DNA of 63,822 nucleotides from Fimenecus sp045631225 (GTDB taxonomy: Bacteria; Bacillota; Clostridia; Oscillospirales; Acutalibacteraceae): positions 1 through 63,822 of the forward strand of contig JAZQUG010000023.1 in assembly GCA_045631225.1 (NCBI GenBank), read 5' to 3'. Positions within the stretch are counted from its first letter, which is position 1, and each line of letters opens with the position of its first letter. Under the pieces are notes generated by a model. It saw only the letters and a program-made list of their open reading frames with translations, searched no databases and was not told where the DNA came from. Made by a program: the position numbers and the translations under genes. Shown here in pieces: positions 34,095 through 43,305 of this stretch.

Positions 34095-35210
34095 TTATAT
34101 AACTATTTCTTTTCCAACATATACAGGATATGTTTCTGCACCTGAAAGAGTCTTATTTGGTGTAACAACAACGCTCTTGTCAACTACAACACAGTTAAGT
34201 GTAGCATTCTGTGCAACGAAACCGTCCTGCATAATGATAGAATTTTTAACCACTGCACCTTTTTCAACTCTGACACCACGGAAGAGTATTGAGTTTTCAA
34301 CAGTACCCTCGATAATACATCCGTCAGCAACGAGTGAGTTTTTCACGTTTGAGCCAAGACTGTAAATTGCAGGCATATCATCACGAACCTTTGTATAAAC
34401 AGGTCTGTCTGCATTAAACAAATCATCACATTTTTCAGGATTGAGAAGTTCCATATTTGTCTTGAAGTAGCTTTCCATTGACTCGATTACCGCTGAATAT
34501 CCTGTTGCTTCAAAGCCATAGATATTAAGTTTATCAACATTACCCTGAACAAGGTCAGTTTCAAAATCACTATGATTAAGGCTGATTGCTTCGTGAATAA
34601 GTCTTTCAAGAAGAGCCTTTTTCATAAGAATAACATTAAGTGAGAAATTAACATTTTCGTCTGTTACAGGAGAAAGAGTGACTTTTTCTGCCTTACCGTC
34701 ATCATTCATATCAAGAACGATAACATCTTTAAGTGCAGGAACTTTACCATTTTTATATACGATTGTCATATCAGCATTTTTTGCTGTATGGTAATCCATA
34801 AGAGATTCAATATCAAGATTGAGAACAACATTACAATCAGAAAGCAGAACATATTCTTCATCAGAACGGCTGATAAATCCCATACTACCCTTTAAAGAAG
34901 CAAGTTTATCACGACGTCCGCCTGCATCATTAGTTGAGAATGGAGGAAGAATGAAAAGACCGTCATTTTTACGGGATAAATCCCAAGGTTTACCGGTACC
35001 CATATGGTCCATAAGTGACTGATAGTTGCTCTTTGTGAGAACACCAACTTTTTCGATACCTGCGTTTACCATATTTGAAAGAGCAAAGTCAATAAGGCGG
35101 TAACGACAAGCAAATGGAACTGAACCCATTGTACGGATACCTGTAAGCTCGCTGATACATTCATCATAGGCATTTGAGAAAATAATGCCGACTATATTCT
35201 TACCTGTCAT
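34095..35210 (-). CDS. glgD: GlgD-type subunit of glucose-1-phosphate adenylyltransferase
   Basis: 371 residues, paralogue of GlgC found in Firmicutes as a partner subunit. The nucleotidyltransferase fold is kept (RYRLIDFALSNMVNAGIEKVGVLTKSN, left-handed helix repeats at the C-terminus). The catalytic GGxGxRL loop of GlgC is replaced by SNAYDECISELTGIRT, so it is probably non-catalytic and regulatory. ATG 35210 lies 1 nt from the glgC stop, indicating coupled translation and a heteromer. Confidence 0.93.
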   Translation of the reverse strand: MTGKNIVGIIFSNAYDECISELTGIRTMGSVPFACRYRLIDFALSNMVNAGIEKVGVLTKSNYQSLMDHMGTGKPWDLSRKNDGLFILPPFSTNDAGGRRDKLASLKGSMGFISRSDEEYVLLSDCNVVLNLDIESLMDYHTAKNADMTIVYKNGKVPALKDVIVLDMNDDGKAEKVTLSPVTDENVNFSLNVILMKKALLERLIHEAISLNHSDFETDLVQGNVDKLNIYGFEATGYSAVIESMESYFKTNMELLNPEKCDDLFNADRPVYTKVRDDMPAIYSLGSNVKNSLVADGCIIEGTVENSILFRGVRVEKGAVVKNSIIMQDGFVAQNATLNCVVVDKSVVVTPNKTLSGAETYPVYVGKEIVI

Positions 35211-35211
35211 C

Positions 35212-36426
35212 TTATTTAGCCCCCTTTACATCTTCATCAACCATAGTTTTTGGTGCAACTGCAGCACCATCACCTATTGTAACACCTGCACCAACAACTG
35301 CAACACCCCAGTCGTCACGGTTTGCACAATCTTCAGGACTTGCACCTACTACTGCACCTGATTCAATAACTGCATTTTCAGCAACGATTGAATACTGAAC
35401 AACTGCACCTTTTTTAATAACAGTACCAGGCATTACGATTGAATATTTAACCTCTGCACCCTCTTCAACAGTTACATTGTTGAAAAGAATTGAGTAATCA
35501 ACATTACCAAACACTCTTGAGCCTTCAGAAATCATTGAATTCTGAACAACTGCATTTGCAGAAATATAATGAGGAGGAGAAACAGGAGTTTTTGCATAGA
35601 TTCTCCAGCTTGTGTCTGACAAATCAAGGTCAACTTTTGGATTGAGTAGGTCAAGGTTTGCTTCCCAGAGGCTGTCGATTGTACCAACATCTTTCCAGTA
35701 TCCGTCGAAAAGATATGCGAACATTGGCTCACCGTCAGCATGCATCTTTGGAATAACATTCTTACCGAAGTCGTTGCTTGATTCCGGGTCAGCCTCATCA
35801 TCAATAAGGTACTGACGAAGTTTGCTCCAAGTAAACACATAAACACCCATTGAAGCCTTATTACTTCTTGGATTCTTTGGTTTTTCTTCAAATTCGCTGA
35901 TTGAGTTATCATCATTGAGAATCATAAGGCCAAAACGGCTTGCTTCTTCCCATGAAACCTCAAGCATTGCGATTGTACAAGATGCACCTTTTTCCTTATG
36001 ATACTCAAGCATCTTGTTATAGTCCATCTTATAGATATGGTCACCTGAAAGAATTACAACGTATTCAGGGTCATAACGGTCGATGAAATTAATATTCTGA
36101 TAAATAGCATTTGCAGTACCTTTATACCATTCAGTTCCCTTAATCTGCTGATAAGGTGAAAGAATATGAACACCACCATTAGCACGGTCCAAGTCCCAAG
36201 CCTGACCATTACCTATGTAATCGTTCAGCTCAAGTGGTTGATACTGTGTTAAAACACCTACGGTAGAAATACCTGAATTTACACAGTTTGAAAGTGGGAA
36301 GTCGATAATTCTGTATTTACCACCGTATGGAACAGCAGGTTTAGCAATGTTCTTTGTGAGAATACCAAGACGGCTTCCCTGACCGCCTGCAAGAAGCATT
36401 GCAATACATTCTTGTTTTCTTGCCAT
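35212..36426 (-). CDS. glgC: Glucose-1-phosphate adenylyltransferase (ADP-glucose pyrophosphorylase)
   Basis: 404 residues. Makes ADP-glucose, the committed step of glycogen synthesis. The pyrophosphorylase loop LAGGQGSRLGILTKNIAKPA, the substrate motif YRIIDFPLSNCVNSGI, the aspartate motif VVILSGDHIYKMDY and the EEKPKNP block are all present, and a C-terminal beta-helix follows. ATG 36426 follows AGGAGG. Second gene of the operon. Confidence 0.96.
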   Translation of the reverse strand: MARKQECIAMLLAGGQGSRLGILTKNIAKPAVPYGGKYRIIDFPLSNCVNSGISTVGVLTQYQPLELNDYIGNGQAWDLDRANGGVHILSPYQQIKGTEWYKGTANAIYQNINFIDRYDPEYVVILSGDHIYKMDYNKMLEYHKEKGASCTIAMLEVSWEEASRFGLMILNDDNSISEFEEKPKNPRSNKASMGVYVFTWSKLRQYLIDDEADPESSNDFGKNVIPKMHADGEPMFAYLFDGYWKDVGTIDSLWEANLDLLNPKVDLDLSDTSWRIYAKTPVSPPHYISANAVVQNSMISEGSRVFGNVDYSILFNNVTVEEGAEVKYSIVMPGTVIKKGAVVQYSIVAENAVIESGAVVGASPEDCANRDDWGVAVVGAGVTIGDGAAVAPKTMVDEDVKGAK

Positions 36427-36455
36427 ATTTATTCCTCCTATTTTAGGTTAATATA

Positions 36456-38348
36456 TTATCTCGTCTTTTTAAGATAGATTGTTGACATTGGTGGTAAATC
36501 AAGAGAAATGCTCTGCGAGAATCCGTGCATAGGCTCTTTTTGCCACTTGATTTTCTCGGGTTGTACTTTTCCTGCACCGCCATATTTCTGGTCGTCGGAA
36601 TTAAACACAATCTTGTAATTACTCTTTGCAGGAACACCGATTTTATAATTATCACGGGCAACAGGAGTAAAATTGCACACTGCAATAATCTCTTTTCCTT
36701 TTTCGTCAATTCTACGAAATGAAATTACTGAATTATCGTTATCATCTGCTGATATCCACGAAAATCCTTCCCACGAATGGTCAACCTGCCAGAGTGGTGC
36801 ATTATCCTTATAGAAATGATTAAGCTCCTTGAAATATGTCTGTAACTGTTTATGTGCATCGTAATCTAAAAGAAGCCAATCAAGACCCTGTTTATAATTC
36901 CATTCGATGAACTGACCGAATTCCGAACCCATAAACATAAGCTTTTTACCTGGATGAGCCATCATATAGCCCATAAATGCACGAACACCTGCAAATTTTT
37001 CTTCATAAGTGCCCGGCATTTTATTAATAAGAGAGCATTTACCGTGAACAACCTCATCGTGAGAGATTGGCAGGATAAAATTCTCTGAAAAAGCATAGAA
37101 GAATGAAAACGTGATACAACCATGATTACCTTTTCTGTAAAGCGGGTCTGTTGAGAAATATCGGAGAATATCATTCATCCAACCCATATTCCACTTGTAG
37201 TTAAATCCAAGGCCGCCCATATAAACAGGTTTTGTAACCATTGGCCATGCTGTGCTTTCTTCAGCTATGAGCAAGCTTCCGTGATAATCACGGAAAACAT
37301 TCATACTTAGCTTATTAAGAAATTCTATTGTTTCAAGATTTTCGTTCCCACCGTCTTTATTGGCAATCCAATGACCGTCATCACGACCATAATCGAGATA
37401 AAGCATTGATGCAACAGCATCGACACGAAGACCATCAATGTGGTATTTATCAAGCCAGAACATAGCACTTGAAATAAGGAATGACTGAACCTCGTTTCTG
37501 CCGAAATCGAAAACCTTTGTTCCCCATTCGAGATGTTCGCCTTTACGGATATCATCATATTCGTAACAAGCAGTTCCGTCAAATTCATAAAGTCCGTTAG
37601 CGTCCTTAGGGAAATGAGCAGGAACCCAGTCGAGAATTACACCAATACCATTTGCATGACACATATCAATAAGATACATCAAATCATCGGGAGTACCGTA
37701 ACGTGATGTTGCTGCAAAATATCCTGTAACCTGATAACCCCATGAGCCGTCAAAAGGATACTCGGTAAGTGGCATAAATTCAATATGTGTATATCCCATT
37801 TCCTTTACATAAGGAATGAGTTCCTCTGCCATTTTACGATATGAATAAAAGTTTCCGTCTTCATACTGCTTCCAAGAGCCAAAATGCACTTCGTAAATAT
37901 TCACAGGCTTGTCATACTGACCTTTTTCACGCTTTGCCTTTTCCCATTTATCGTCAGTCCATTTATATGAGCCTAATTCATAATACTTAGTAGCATTATC
38001 AGGACGTGTTTCCATATGGTATCCGTAAGGGTCACTTTTCATAAGCTTTCTGCCATCTTTTGTGAAAATGCAGAATTTATATGAATCATAAAGTTTTACA
38101 TTTTTTATATAAACTTCCCAGATACCACCTGCTGTGATACGCTCTGCCTTGTCTGCTTCATCATTCCAACCATTGAAATCACCACAGACGCTGACAGCCA
38201 CAGCATTTGGTGCCCAGGTTCTGAACACAACTGTTTCATCATCCACACGATGAGCACCCATATATTCATATGCACGGGCATTATTTCCCTGATGGAAAAG
38301 ATACACAGGCACCTGAGCCTCAAAGTTGTTGTTTTGAGCTTCTGTCAC
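36456..38348 (-). CDS. glgB: 1,4-alpha-glucan branching enzyme
   Basis: 630 residues from GTG 38348, chosen because GAGGTG lies 6 nt upstream; the open frame continues 38 codons further upstream with a low-complexity, unrelated sequence. GH13 enzyme with an N-terminal CBM48 domain (FRTWAPNAVAVSVCGDFNGW). Catalytic regions: HIDGLRVDAVASMLY (nucleophile Asp), LLIAEESTAWP (acid/base Glu) and LPISHDEVVHGKCSL (third acid). First gene of the glycogen operon. Confidence 0.95.
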   Translation of the reverse strand: MTEAQNNNFEAQVPVYLFHQGNNARAYEYMGAHRVDDETVVFRTWAPNAVAVSVCGDFNGWNDEADKAERITAGGIWEVYIKNVKLYDSYKFCIFTKDGRKLMKSDPYGYHMETRPDNATKYYELGSYKWTDDKWEKAKREKGQYDKPVNIYEVHFGSWKQYEDGNFYSYRKMAEELIPYVKEMGYTHIEFMPLTEYPFDGSWGYQVTGYFAATSRYGTPDDLMYLIDMCHANGIGVILDWVPAHFPKDANGLYEFDGTACYEYDDIRKGEHLEWGTKVFDFGRNEVQSFLISSAMFWLDKYHIDGLRVDAVASMLYLDYGRDDGHWIANKDGGNENLETIEFLNKLSMNVFRDYHGSLLIAEESTAWPMVTKPVYMGGLGFNYKWNMGWMNDILRYFSTDPLYRKGNHGCITFSFFYAFSENFILPISHDEVVHGKCSLINKMPGTYEEKFAGVRAFMGYMMAHPGKKLMFMGSEFGQFIEWNYKQGLDWLLLDYDAHKQLQTYFKELNHFYKDNAPLWQVDHSWEGFSWISADDNDNSVISFRRIDEKGKEIIAVCNFTPVARDNYKIGVPAKSNYKIVFNSDDQKYGGAGKVQPEKIKWQKEPMHGFSQSISLDLPPMSTIYLKKTR

Positions 38349-38369
38349 TTTCTTCACCTCACAGTTATA

Positions 38370-38397
38370 ATTATACACGTATATTTTACCACTACAA
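38370..38397 (-). promoter_or_regulatory. Promoter of the glycogen operon
   Basis: Minus-strand TTGTAG, 16-bp spacer, TATAAT (38375-38370). The transcript would start close to 38364, giving a leader under 20 nt before GTG 38348. Confidence 0.5.
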
Positions 38398-38576
38398 AAA
38401 AACGATTTCAAGTGATTTTTGCACAAAATGTTCAATTTGTTAACAAAATTCATTACGGTCATTTGTGCATTTTGTTACAAAATATTCCATAAGAAACGCA
38501 AAAGGAACAAAAAACAACAGCGATGTTTATTACAAATACAAATCGCAACAACAAACAAATCGGAGGTTGTAGGCAC

Positions 38577-38605
38577 AAAAAAAGGAACGATTAACTTCGT
38601 TCCTT
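38577..38605 (-). terminator. Terminator of the arginine operon
   Basis: On the minus strand AAGGAACGA pairs perfectly with TCGTTCCTT around a 6-nt loop, followed by a T-run; 9 bp after the argF stop. Confidence 0.85.
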
Positions 38606-38613
38606 AATTTTAT

Positions 38614-39525
38614 TTATTTTCTTTCCATTAATGTAACCATAACAGCTTTCTGTGCATGGAGTCTGTTTTCTGCTTCGTCAAAGATTTCATCTGCATGTGA
38701 TTCGAACACTTCTTCTGTAATTTCTTCGCCACGATGTGCAGGAAGACAATGCTGCACCATACAACCCGGGTTTGCTGCTTCAAGAGTTTTGTGATTAATC
38801 TGATAGATTCCGCCAAACACCTGTTTACGGTATGCTGCTTCTTCTTCCTGTCCCATTGATGCCCAAACGTCAGTGAAGATTACGTCAGCACCTGCACAAG
38901 CTTCAATAGGGTCACGGTAAAGACCGAAATGACCGTTTTCCTGTGCAAACTGAAGAACTCTCTTATCAGGGTCAAAGCCTTCAGGACAAGCAACCGTAAC
39001 ATCCATACCCATTTTAAGACCGCCGACGATAAGTGAGTTTGCCATATTGTTACCGTCACCGATATATGTCATTTTAAGACCGTCAAGGTGACCCTTATGC
39101 TCACGAACTGTCATAAGGTCAGCCAAAACCTGACAAGGGTGACAGAAATCAGTAAGACCGTTGATTATTGGAATAGAGCCGTACTTTGCAAGGTTTTCAA
39201 CCTCACTCTGTTCAAAGGTTCTTATCATAATACCGTCAAGGTAACGAGAAAGAACACGAGCAGTATCCTGAATCGGTTCACCACGACCAATCTGAAGGTC
39301 ACGGTTTGAAAGGAAAAGTGCCTGACCACCAAGCTGATACATACCTGTTTCAAATGAAACACGAGTTCTTGTTGATGATTTCTGGAAAATCATACCGAGA
39401 GTCTGACCCTCAAGACGATGGTGCTTGATATTATTTTTATTTTCATATTTCAACTGGTCAGCAAGATTAAGAATATCTGTGATTTCTTCAGTTGAAAGAG
39501 CAAGCATACTTAAAAGGTGTTTCAT
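38614..39525 (-). CDS. argF: Ornithine carbamoyltransferase
   Basis: 303 residues. Forms citrulline from ornithine and carbamoyl phosphate. The carbamoyl-phosphate site SSTRTRVSFE, HPCQVLADL and the ornithine-site HCLPAHRGEE are intact. ATG 39525 follows AAGGAG and is 6 nt from the argD stop. Last gene of the arginine operon; cytoplasmic homotrimer by family. Confidence 0.96.
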   Translation of the reverse strand: MKHLLSMLALSTEEITDILNLADQLKYENKNNIKHHRLEGQTLGMIFQKSSTRTRVSFETGMYQLGGQALFLSNRDLQIGRGEPIQDTARVLSRYLDGIMIRTFEQSEVENLAKYGSIPIINGLTDFCHPCQVLADLMTVREHKGHLDGLKMTYIGDGNNMANSLIVGGLKMGMDVTVACPEGFDPDKRVLQFAQENGHFGLYRDPIEACAGADVIFTDVWASMGQEEEAAYRKQVFGGIYQINHKTLEAANPGCMVQHCLPAHRGEEITEEVFESHADEIFDEAENRLHAQKAVMVTLMERK

Positions 39526-39531
39526 ATTTCA

Positions 39532-40704
39532 CTACTCCTTAAGGAATTTTTCAAGAATTACCATGCCCTTGTCAATTTCTTCTTTAGTGATAACAAGTGG
39601 CGGTAACATTCTTAATTTATTTTTAGCTGTGAGAATCAAAAGTCCGTTCTCACAGCATTTTTTTGCGATTTCACTTGCATTTTTAGTCTTAAGCTCAATA
39701 CCAAGCATTAAACCAAGGCCTGTAACTGACTGAACTTCATCTAATGAGCTAAGTTTTTCTCTTATGTACTCACCTTTTTCTGTGACTTCACTTAAGAATT
39801 CATCAGTTAATGTACCAAGGATATACTTTGCACCTGCACAGGCAACAGGATTTCCACCGAATGTTGTTCCGTGAGTTCCCGCTGTTAATATATTAGCACA
39901 TTTCTCTGTACAAAGGCAAGCACCCATTGGAAGACCGTTACCGATTCCCTTTGCACTTGTCACAACATCAGGAGAAATTCCTGCATGTTCGTATGCAAAA
40001 AGCTTACCTGTACGACCCATACCTGTCTGAACTTCATCGATAATGAGAAGAATATCCTTTTCATTACAGATTTTTTCAACAGTTTTAAGGTATTCAAAAT
40101 CAGTTGGCACAACGCCACCTTCACCCTGAACAACCTCAAGAATTACTGCACATACAGTATCGTCAGCCATTTCCGCAAACTGTTCTGTATTACCGGATTC
40201 AGCGTACTTGAAGCCCTGTACAAACGGGTCAAAAAACTTATGGTAATGCTCCTGACCTGTTGCAGTAATTGTAGCCATTGTTCTTCCGTGAAATGAGTTC
40301 ACGAGAGTTATTATATTGTAACGATTTTCACCGTATTTATCAAAACTGTATTTTCTTGCTAACTTGATTGCACATTCGTTAGCCTCAGCACCTGAATTAC
40401 AAAGGAAAACACGGTTAAAGCCTGTTTTCTCTGTTAGCATCTGGGCATACTCAGCAACTGTGCTGTTGTAATAAAGATTTGATGTGTGCTGAACTTTTTT
40501 AAGCTGTTCAGTAACAGCATTAATCCAGCCATCGTTGTTATATCCAAGTGAGTTTACGCCGATACCTGAACCAAAGTCGATAACTTCCTTACCTTCGCTA
40601 TCTTGGAATGTTGCACCACTACCACTTTCTATTGAAACAGGAAAATGTGCATATGTTGGCATCAAACTGTTGTCAGCAAGATTTTTAATATTTTCTAAAT
40701 TCAT
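39532..40704 (-). CDS. argD: Acetylornithine aminotransferase
   Basis: 390 residues, class III PLP aminotransferase converting N-acetylglutamate semialdehyde to N-acetylornithine. It shows SGAEANECAIKLARK, the PLP-binding IIDEVQTGMGRTG and the Schiff-base lysine in TSAKGIGNGLPMGA. ATG 40704 follows GGTGA. It lies 13 nt after argB in the same operon. Confidence 0.95.
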   Translation of the reverse strand: MNLENIKNLADNSLMPTYAHFPVSIESGSGATFQDSEGKEVIDFGSGIGVNSLGYNNDGWINAVTEQLKKVQHTSNLYYNSTVAEYAQMLTEKTGFNRVFLCNSGAEANECAIKLARKYSFDKYGENRYNIITLVNSFHGRTMATITATGQEHYHKFFDPFVQGFKYAESGNTEQFAEMADDTVCAVILEVVQGEGGVVPTDFEYLKTVEKICNEKDILLIIDEVQTGMGRTGKLFAYEHAGISPDVVTSAKGIGNGLPMGACLCTEKCANILTAGTHGTTFGGNPVACAGAKYILGTLTDEFLSEVTEKGEYIREKLSSLDEVQSVTGLGLMLGIELKTKNASEIAKKCCENGLLILTAKNKLRMLPPLVITKEEIDKGMVILEKFLKE

Positions 40705-40717
40705 TTATATCACCAAA

Positions 40718-41581
40718 TTATAAGAACATAGTGCCGATACCTGAGTCGGTTAACATCTCTATCAATATAGAATGTGGAATTCTGCCGTCAATAATATGTG
40801 TTCTCTTAACACCACGACGTACAGCCTCAACGCAACAATCAATTTTAGGAATCATACCACCACTGATTATACCCTGACTCTTAAGCTGTGGCACTTCACT
40901 TACATTAACCACATGAATAAGTGTACTTTCATCGTCCTTATCCTTTAAAAGGCCACGGATATCTGTCATAAGAAGAAGCTTTTCTGCACCTAAAGCTGCT
41001 GCGATTTTTGCTGCTGCAGTATCAGCATTGATGTTGAAAACTTCACCGTTTTCTCCACCGCCGATAGTTGAAACAACAGGTACATAGCCTTTTTTAAGGA
41101 GTGTGTCGATAAGAGTTGTGTCGATTTCAGTAATATCGCCAACAAAGCCAATGTCGTTTGCTGCGTATTTCTTTGCCTTAATCATTTTACCGTCAAGACC
41201 ACAGATACCAACAGCCTCACCACCGTGAGATTCGATAAGCTGAACGAGTCTTTTGTTAACTTTACCTGCAAGTACCATCTGCACAACGTCAATTGTTTCT
41301 TCGTCAGTATATCGAAGTCCGTCAACAAATTTTGACTCCTTACCGATTTTAGAAAGCATATCGTTGATTTCAGGTCCACCACCGTGAACAAGAACAACAT
41401 TAACGCCAACAGAACGAAGAAGAACGATGTCAGTCATAACAGCATCCTGCAAGTCCTTATTTATCATAGCGTTGCCACCATATTTGATAACAACTGTTTT
41501 TTCGTGATAATGCTGAATATATGGGAGAGCCTGTACAAGCACCTCACTACGGTCAGCATGTGTAAGTTTTGAAATGTCCAT
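40718..41581 (-). CDS. argB: Acetylglutamate kinase
   Basis: 287 residues from ATG 41581, chosen because GGAGG is 8-9 nt upstream and the protein then starts MDISKLTHADRSEVL as in the family. The longer open frame upstream runs through a repeat and the DUF559 gene end, and is not native. Motifs: VVIKYGGNAM, LVHGGGPEIN, and the nucleotide-binding DINADTAAAKIAAALGAEKLLLMTD-type block. Phosphorylates N-acetylglutamate. The repeat copy 41616-41660 ends only about 20 nt before this gene's ribosome binding site. Confidence 0.95.
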   Translation of the reverse strand: MDISKLTHADRSEVLVQALPYIQHYHEKTVVIKYGGNAMINKDLQDAVMTDIVLLRSVGVNVVLVHGGGPEINDMLSKIGKESKFVDGLRYTDEETIDVVQMVLAGKVNKRLVQLIESHGGEAVGICGLDGKMIKAKKYAANDIGFVGDITEIDTTLIDTLLKKGYVPVVSTIGGGENGEVFNINADTAAAKIAAALGAEKLLLMTDIRGLLKDKDDESTLIHVVNVSEVPQLKSQGIISGGMIPKIDCCVEAVRRGVKRTHIIDGRIPHSILIEMLTDSGIGTMFL

Positions 41582-41603
41582 TGTATTTTGCCTCCAAAGG
41601 GGG

Positions 41604-42005
41604 TTAATCCCTTGCGCCCTCTGACGAGGGAGCTGTCTGCGAAGCAGACTGAGGGAGAGATTTTTTAACCACTCTGTCAATATGCTCACAAACATTATAA
41701 AAATTATTATCAATTTCAAGATTACAGATTCTGATTACCTGCAAATTGTATTTTGTTAATACTTCGGTGCGTTCTTCATCATACTTTTGTTGTTCTTCAG
41801 TATAATGACCTCCACCATCTAATTCTATAACAATTCGCGCTTTTGTACAATAAAAATCAACAATATAATTATCAATTACCTTTTGTCTTTGAAATCTTAT
41901 TGGATAATTCCTCAAAAATTGAGTCCACAATTTAATTTCCCAAGGTGTCATATTCTGACGGAGTTCTTTTGCATACTTTATCAATTCTTTATTATATGTA
42001 AGCAT
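41604..42005 (-). CDS. DUF559 (Vsr/PD-(D/E)XK-like) nuclease-type protein within a repeat unit
   Basis: 133 residues. The DUF559 pattern is complete: MTPWEIKLWTQFLRN, FQRQKVIDNYIVDFYC and the catalytic-looking IVIELDGGGHYTEEQ, then LQVIRICNLEI. The fold is related to very-short-patch-repair endonucleases, so DNA cleavage is plausible but unproven. ATG 42005 is preceded by GGAGGGAGAG, which is the inner end of the right-hand repeat (42010-42059). The last ~18 residues (SLPQSASQTAPSSEGARD) are encoded by the left-hand repeat (41616-41660). The gene therefore borrows its translation start signal and its C-terminus from the repeats. It sits between argJ and argB in the operon direction and has no link with arginine metabolism. 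Confidence 0.85.
   Translation of the reverse strand: MLTYNKELIKYAKELRQNMTPWEIKLWTQFLRNYPIRFQRQKVIDNYIVDFYCTKARIVIELDGGGHYTEEQQKYDEERTEVLTKYNLQVIRICNLEIDNNFYNVCEHIDRVVKKSLPQSASQTAPSSEGARD
41616..41660. repeat. Left half of the DUF559-bearing repeat unit
   Basis: Outer hairpin CCCTC-TGAC-GAGGG and inner hairpin GTCTGC-GAA-GCAGAC, ending GAGGGAGAGA; it encodes the tail of the DUF559 protein. Confidence 0.85.
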
Positions 42006-42009
42006 TTTT

Positions 42010-42059
42010 CTCTCCCTCCGTCAAAACTTCGTTTTGACACCTCCCTCGTCATAGGGAGG
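42010..42059. repeat. Right half of the DUF559-bearing repeat unit
   Basis: Starts CTCTCCCTCC (ribosome binding site on the other strand), inner hairpin GTCAAAAC-TTC-GTTTTGAC, outer hairpin CCTCCC-TCGTCATA-GGGAGG. Confidence 0.85.
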
Positions 42060-42075
42060 ATGACGACCACTTTAA

Positions 42076-43290
42076 TTATGTTCTATAATCTCCGTTAATC
42101 TTTACATATTCATATGTTAAATCGCAACCGTATGCTGTTGCGTTATATTCACCATCATTGAGAGCAACGATAATGTAAACTTCATCTTCCACAAGAACCT
42201 GTTTTGCGATTTCTTCAGAGAACTCGATTCCTGCACCGTCTTTACAAACTGCGATTTCTCCACCTTTTGACTTGAAGGAAACATCAACCTTGTTTACATC
42301 AATATCTACTCCTGCATAACCCAATGCACAGAGGATTCGTCCCCAGTTAGCATCTGCACCGAACATTGCAGCCTTTACAAGAGATGAGCAGATAACACTC
42401 TTTGCACAAACCTTTGCAATTTCTTTTGATTTTGCTCCACTCACCTGACATTCAACAAGCTTTGTTGCACCTTCACCGTCTTTTGCCATAAGCTTTACAA
42501 GTTTTTCACAGATTGCATTAAGAGCATTAACAAATGCAAAATAGTCATCATTTTCACTTTCGATTCTGCCGTTTCCGCAAAGACCTGATGCTAAAACTGC
42601 AACAGTATCGTTTGTTGAAGTATCACCATCAACTGAAAGCATATTAAAACTGTCTTTCACAACCTCAAGAAGTGCTTTTTTGAGCATTTCACCTGAAATA
42701 TTTGCATCAGTTGTGATAAATCCGAGCATTGTAGCCATATTCGGATGAATCATACCGCTGCCCTTTGAGATAGCACCGATTTTACATTCCTTACCACCTA
42801 AGTCAAATGAAACTGCAAATTCTTTTTTTACAGTATCTGTTGTCATAATAGCCTGAGCAGCATCGTCAGAGCCATCCTCACTGAGTTCATTTACGAGCTG
42901 TGCCATACCATTTTCGATAGGCTCAATATTGATTGGCTGACCGATAACACCTGTTGAAGCCACAACAAAATCAGTTGATTTAAGATTTGTTGCGTCAGCC
43001 ACAAGCTTACACATCATTTCTGCCTTTTCAACACCATCAGCATTACAAGTATTTGCAATGCCACTGTTACAGATTACACCATAAGCCTTACCATCACTGA
43101 TGTTATTACGAGTAACTGTAATTGGTGCACCGTAAACGAGATTCTGTGTATAAACAGCAGCAGCGTCACATTCCTTTTCGCAGAGAATGAGTGCCAAATC
43201 TTTTTTAGTTTTATTTTTACGAATTCCACAGTGAATACCGCTTGCCTTAAAGCCTTTAGGCGCGGTAACACCACCATTAATAAATTCCAT
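42076..43290 (-). CDS. argJ: Bifunctional ornithine acetyltransferase / N-acetylglutamate synthase
   Basis: 404 residues from ATG 43290 (GGTGA about 5-9 nt upstream; TTG and GTG codons further up overlap that site). ArgJ recycles the acetyl group from acetylornithine to glutamate. The autoprocessing site is visible as MATMLGFITTDANIS, whose Thr becomes the N-terminal nucleophile of the beta chain, and GDTSTNDTVAVLASG follows. No separate argA or argE is present, so this is the cyclic pathway and ArgJ may do both acetylation steps. It is 15 nt after argC. Confidence 0.95.
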   Translation of the reverse strand: MEFINGGVTAPKGFKASGIHCGIRKNKTKKDLALILCEKECDAAAVYTQNLVYGAPITVTRNNISDGKAYGVICNSGIANTCNADGVEKAEMMCKLVADATNLKSTDFVVASTGVIGQPINIEPIENGMAQLVNELSEDGSDDAAQAIMTTDTVKKEFAVSFDLGGKECKIGAISKGSGMIHPNMATMLGFITTDANISGEMLKKALLEVVKDSFNMLSVDGDTSTNDTVAVLASGLCGNGRIESENDDYFAFVNALNAICEKLVKLMAKDGEGATKLVECQVSGAKSKEIAKVCAKSVICSSLVKAAMFGADANWGRILCALGYAGVDIDVNKVDVSFKSKGGEIAVCKDGAGIEFSEEIAKQVLVEDEVYIIVALNDGEYNATAYGCDLTYEYVKINGDYRT

Positions 43291-43305
43291 ATTATTCACC
43301 AAATC

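Larger units (their letters stand above)
41616..42059 (-). mobile_element. Putative 444-bp mobile unit: inverted repeats enclosing a DUF559 gene
   Basis: Outer ends 41616-41660 and 42010-42059 are inverted relative to each other and correspond to the left and right halves of the compact elements at 26726-26829 and 33975-34084. The DUF559 gene fills the space between them. No clear target-site duplication was found (left flank CCTTGC, right flank ATGACG). The unit is inserted into the arg operon without obvious disruption of argJ or argB. Confidence 0.6.

Noticed and set aside
38349..38462. 38-codon N-terminal extension of glgB
   Set aside because: It crosses the predicted promoter and lacks family similarity; GTG 38348 follows GAGGTG.
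41582..41719. N-terminal extension of argB through the upstream repeat
   Set aside because: The extension is translated repeat sequence; ATG 41581 has a proper GGAGG and gives the family start.
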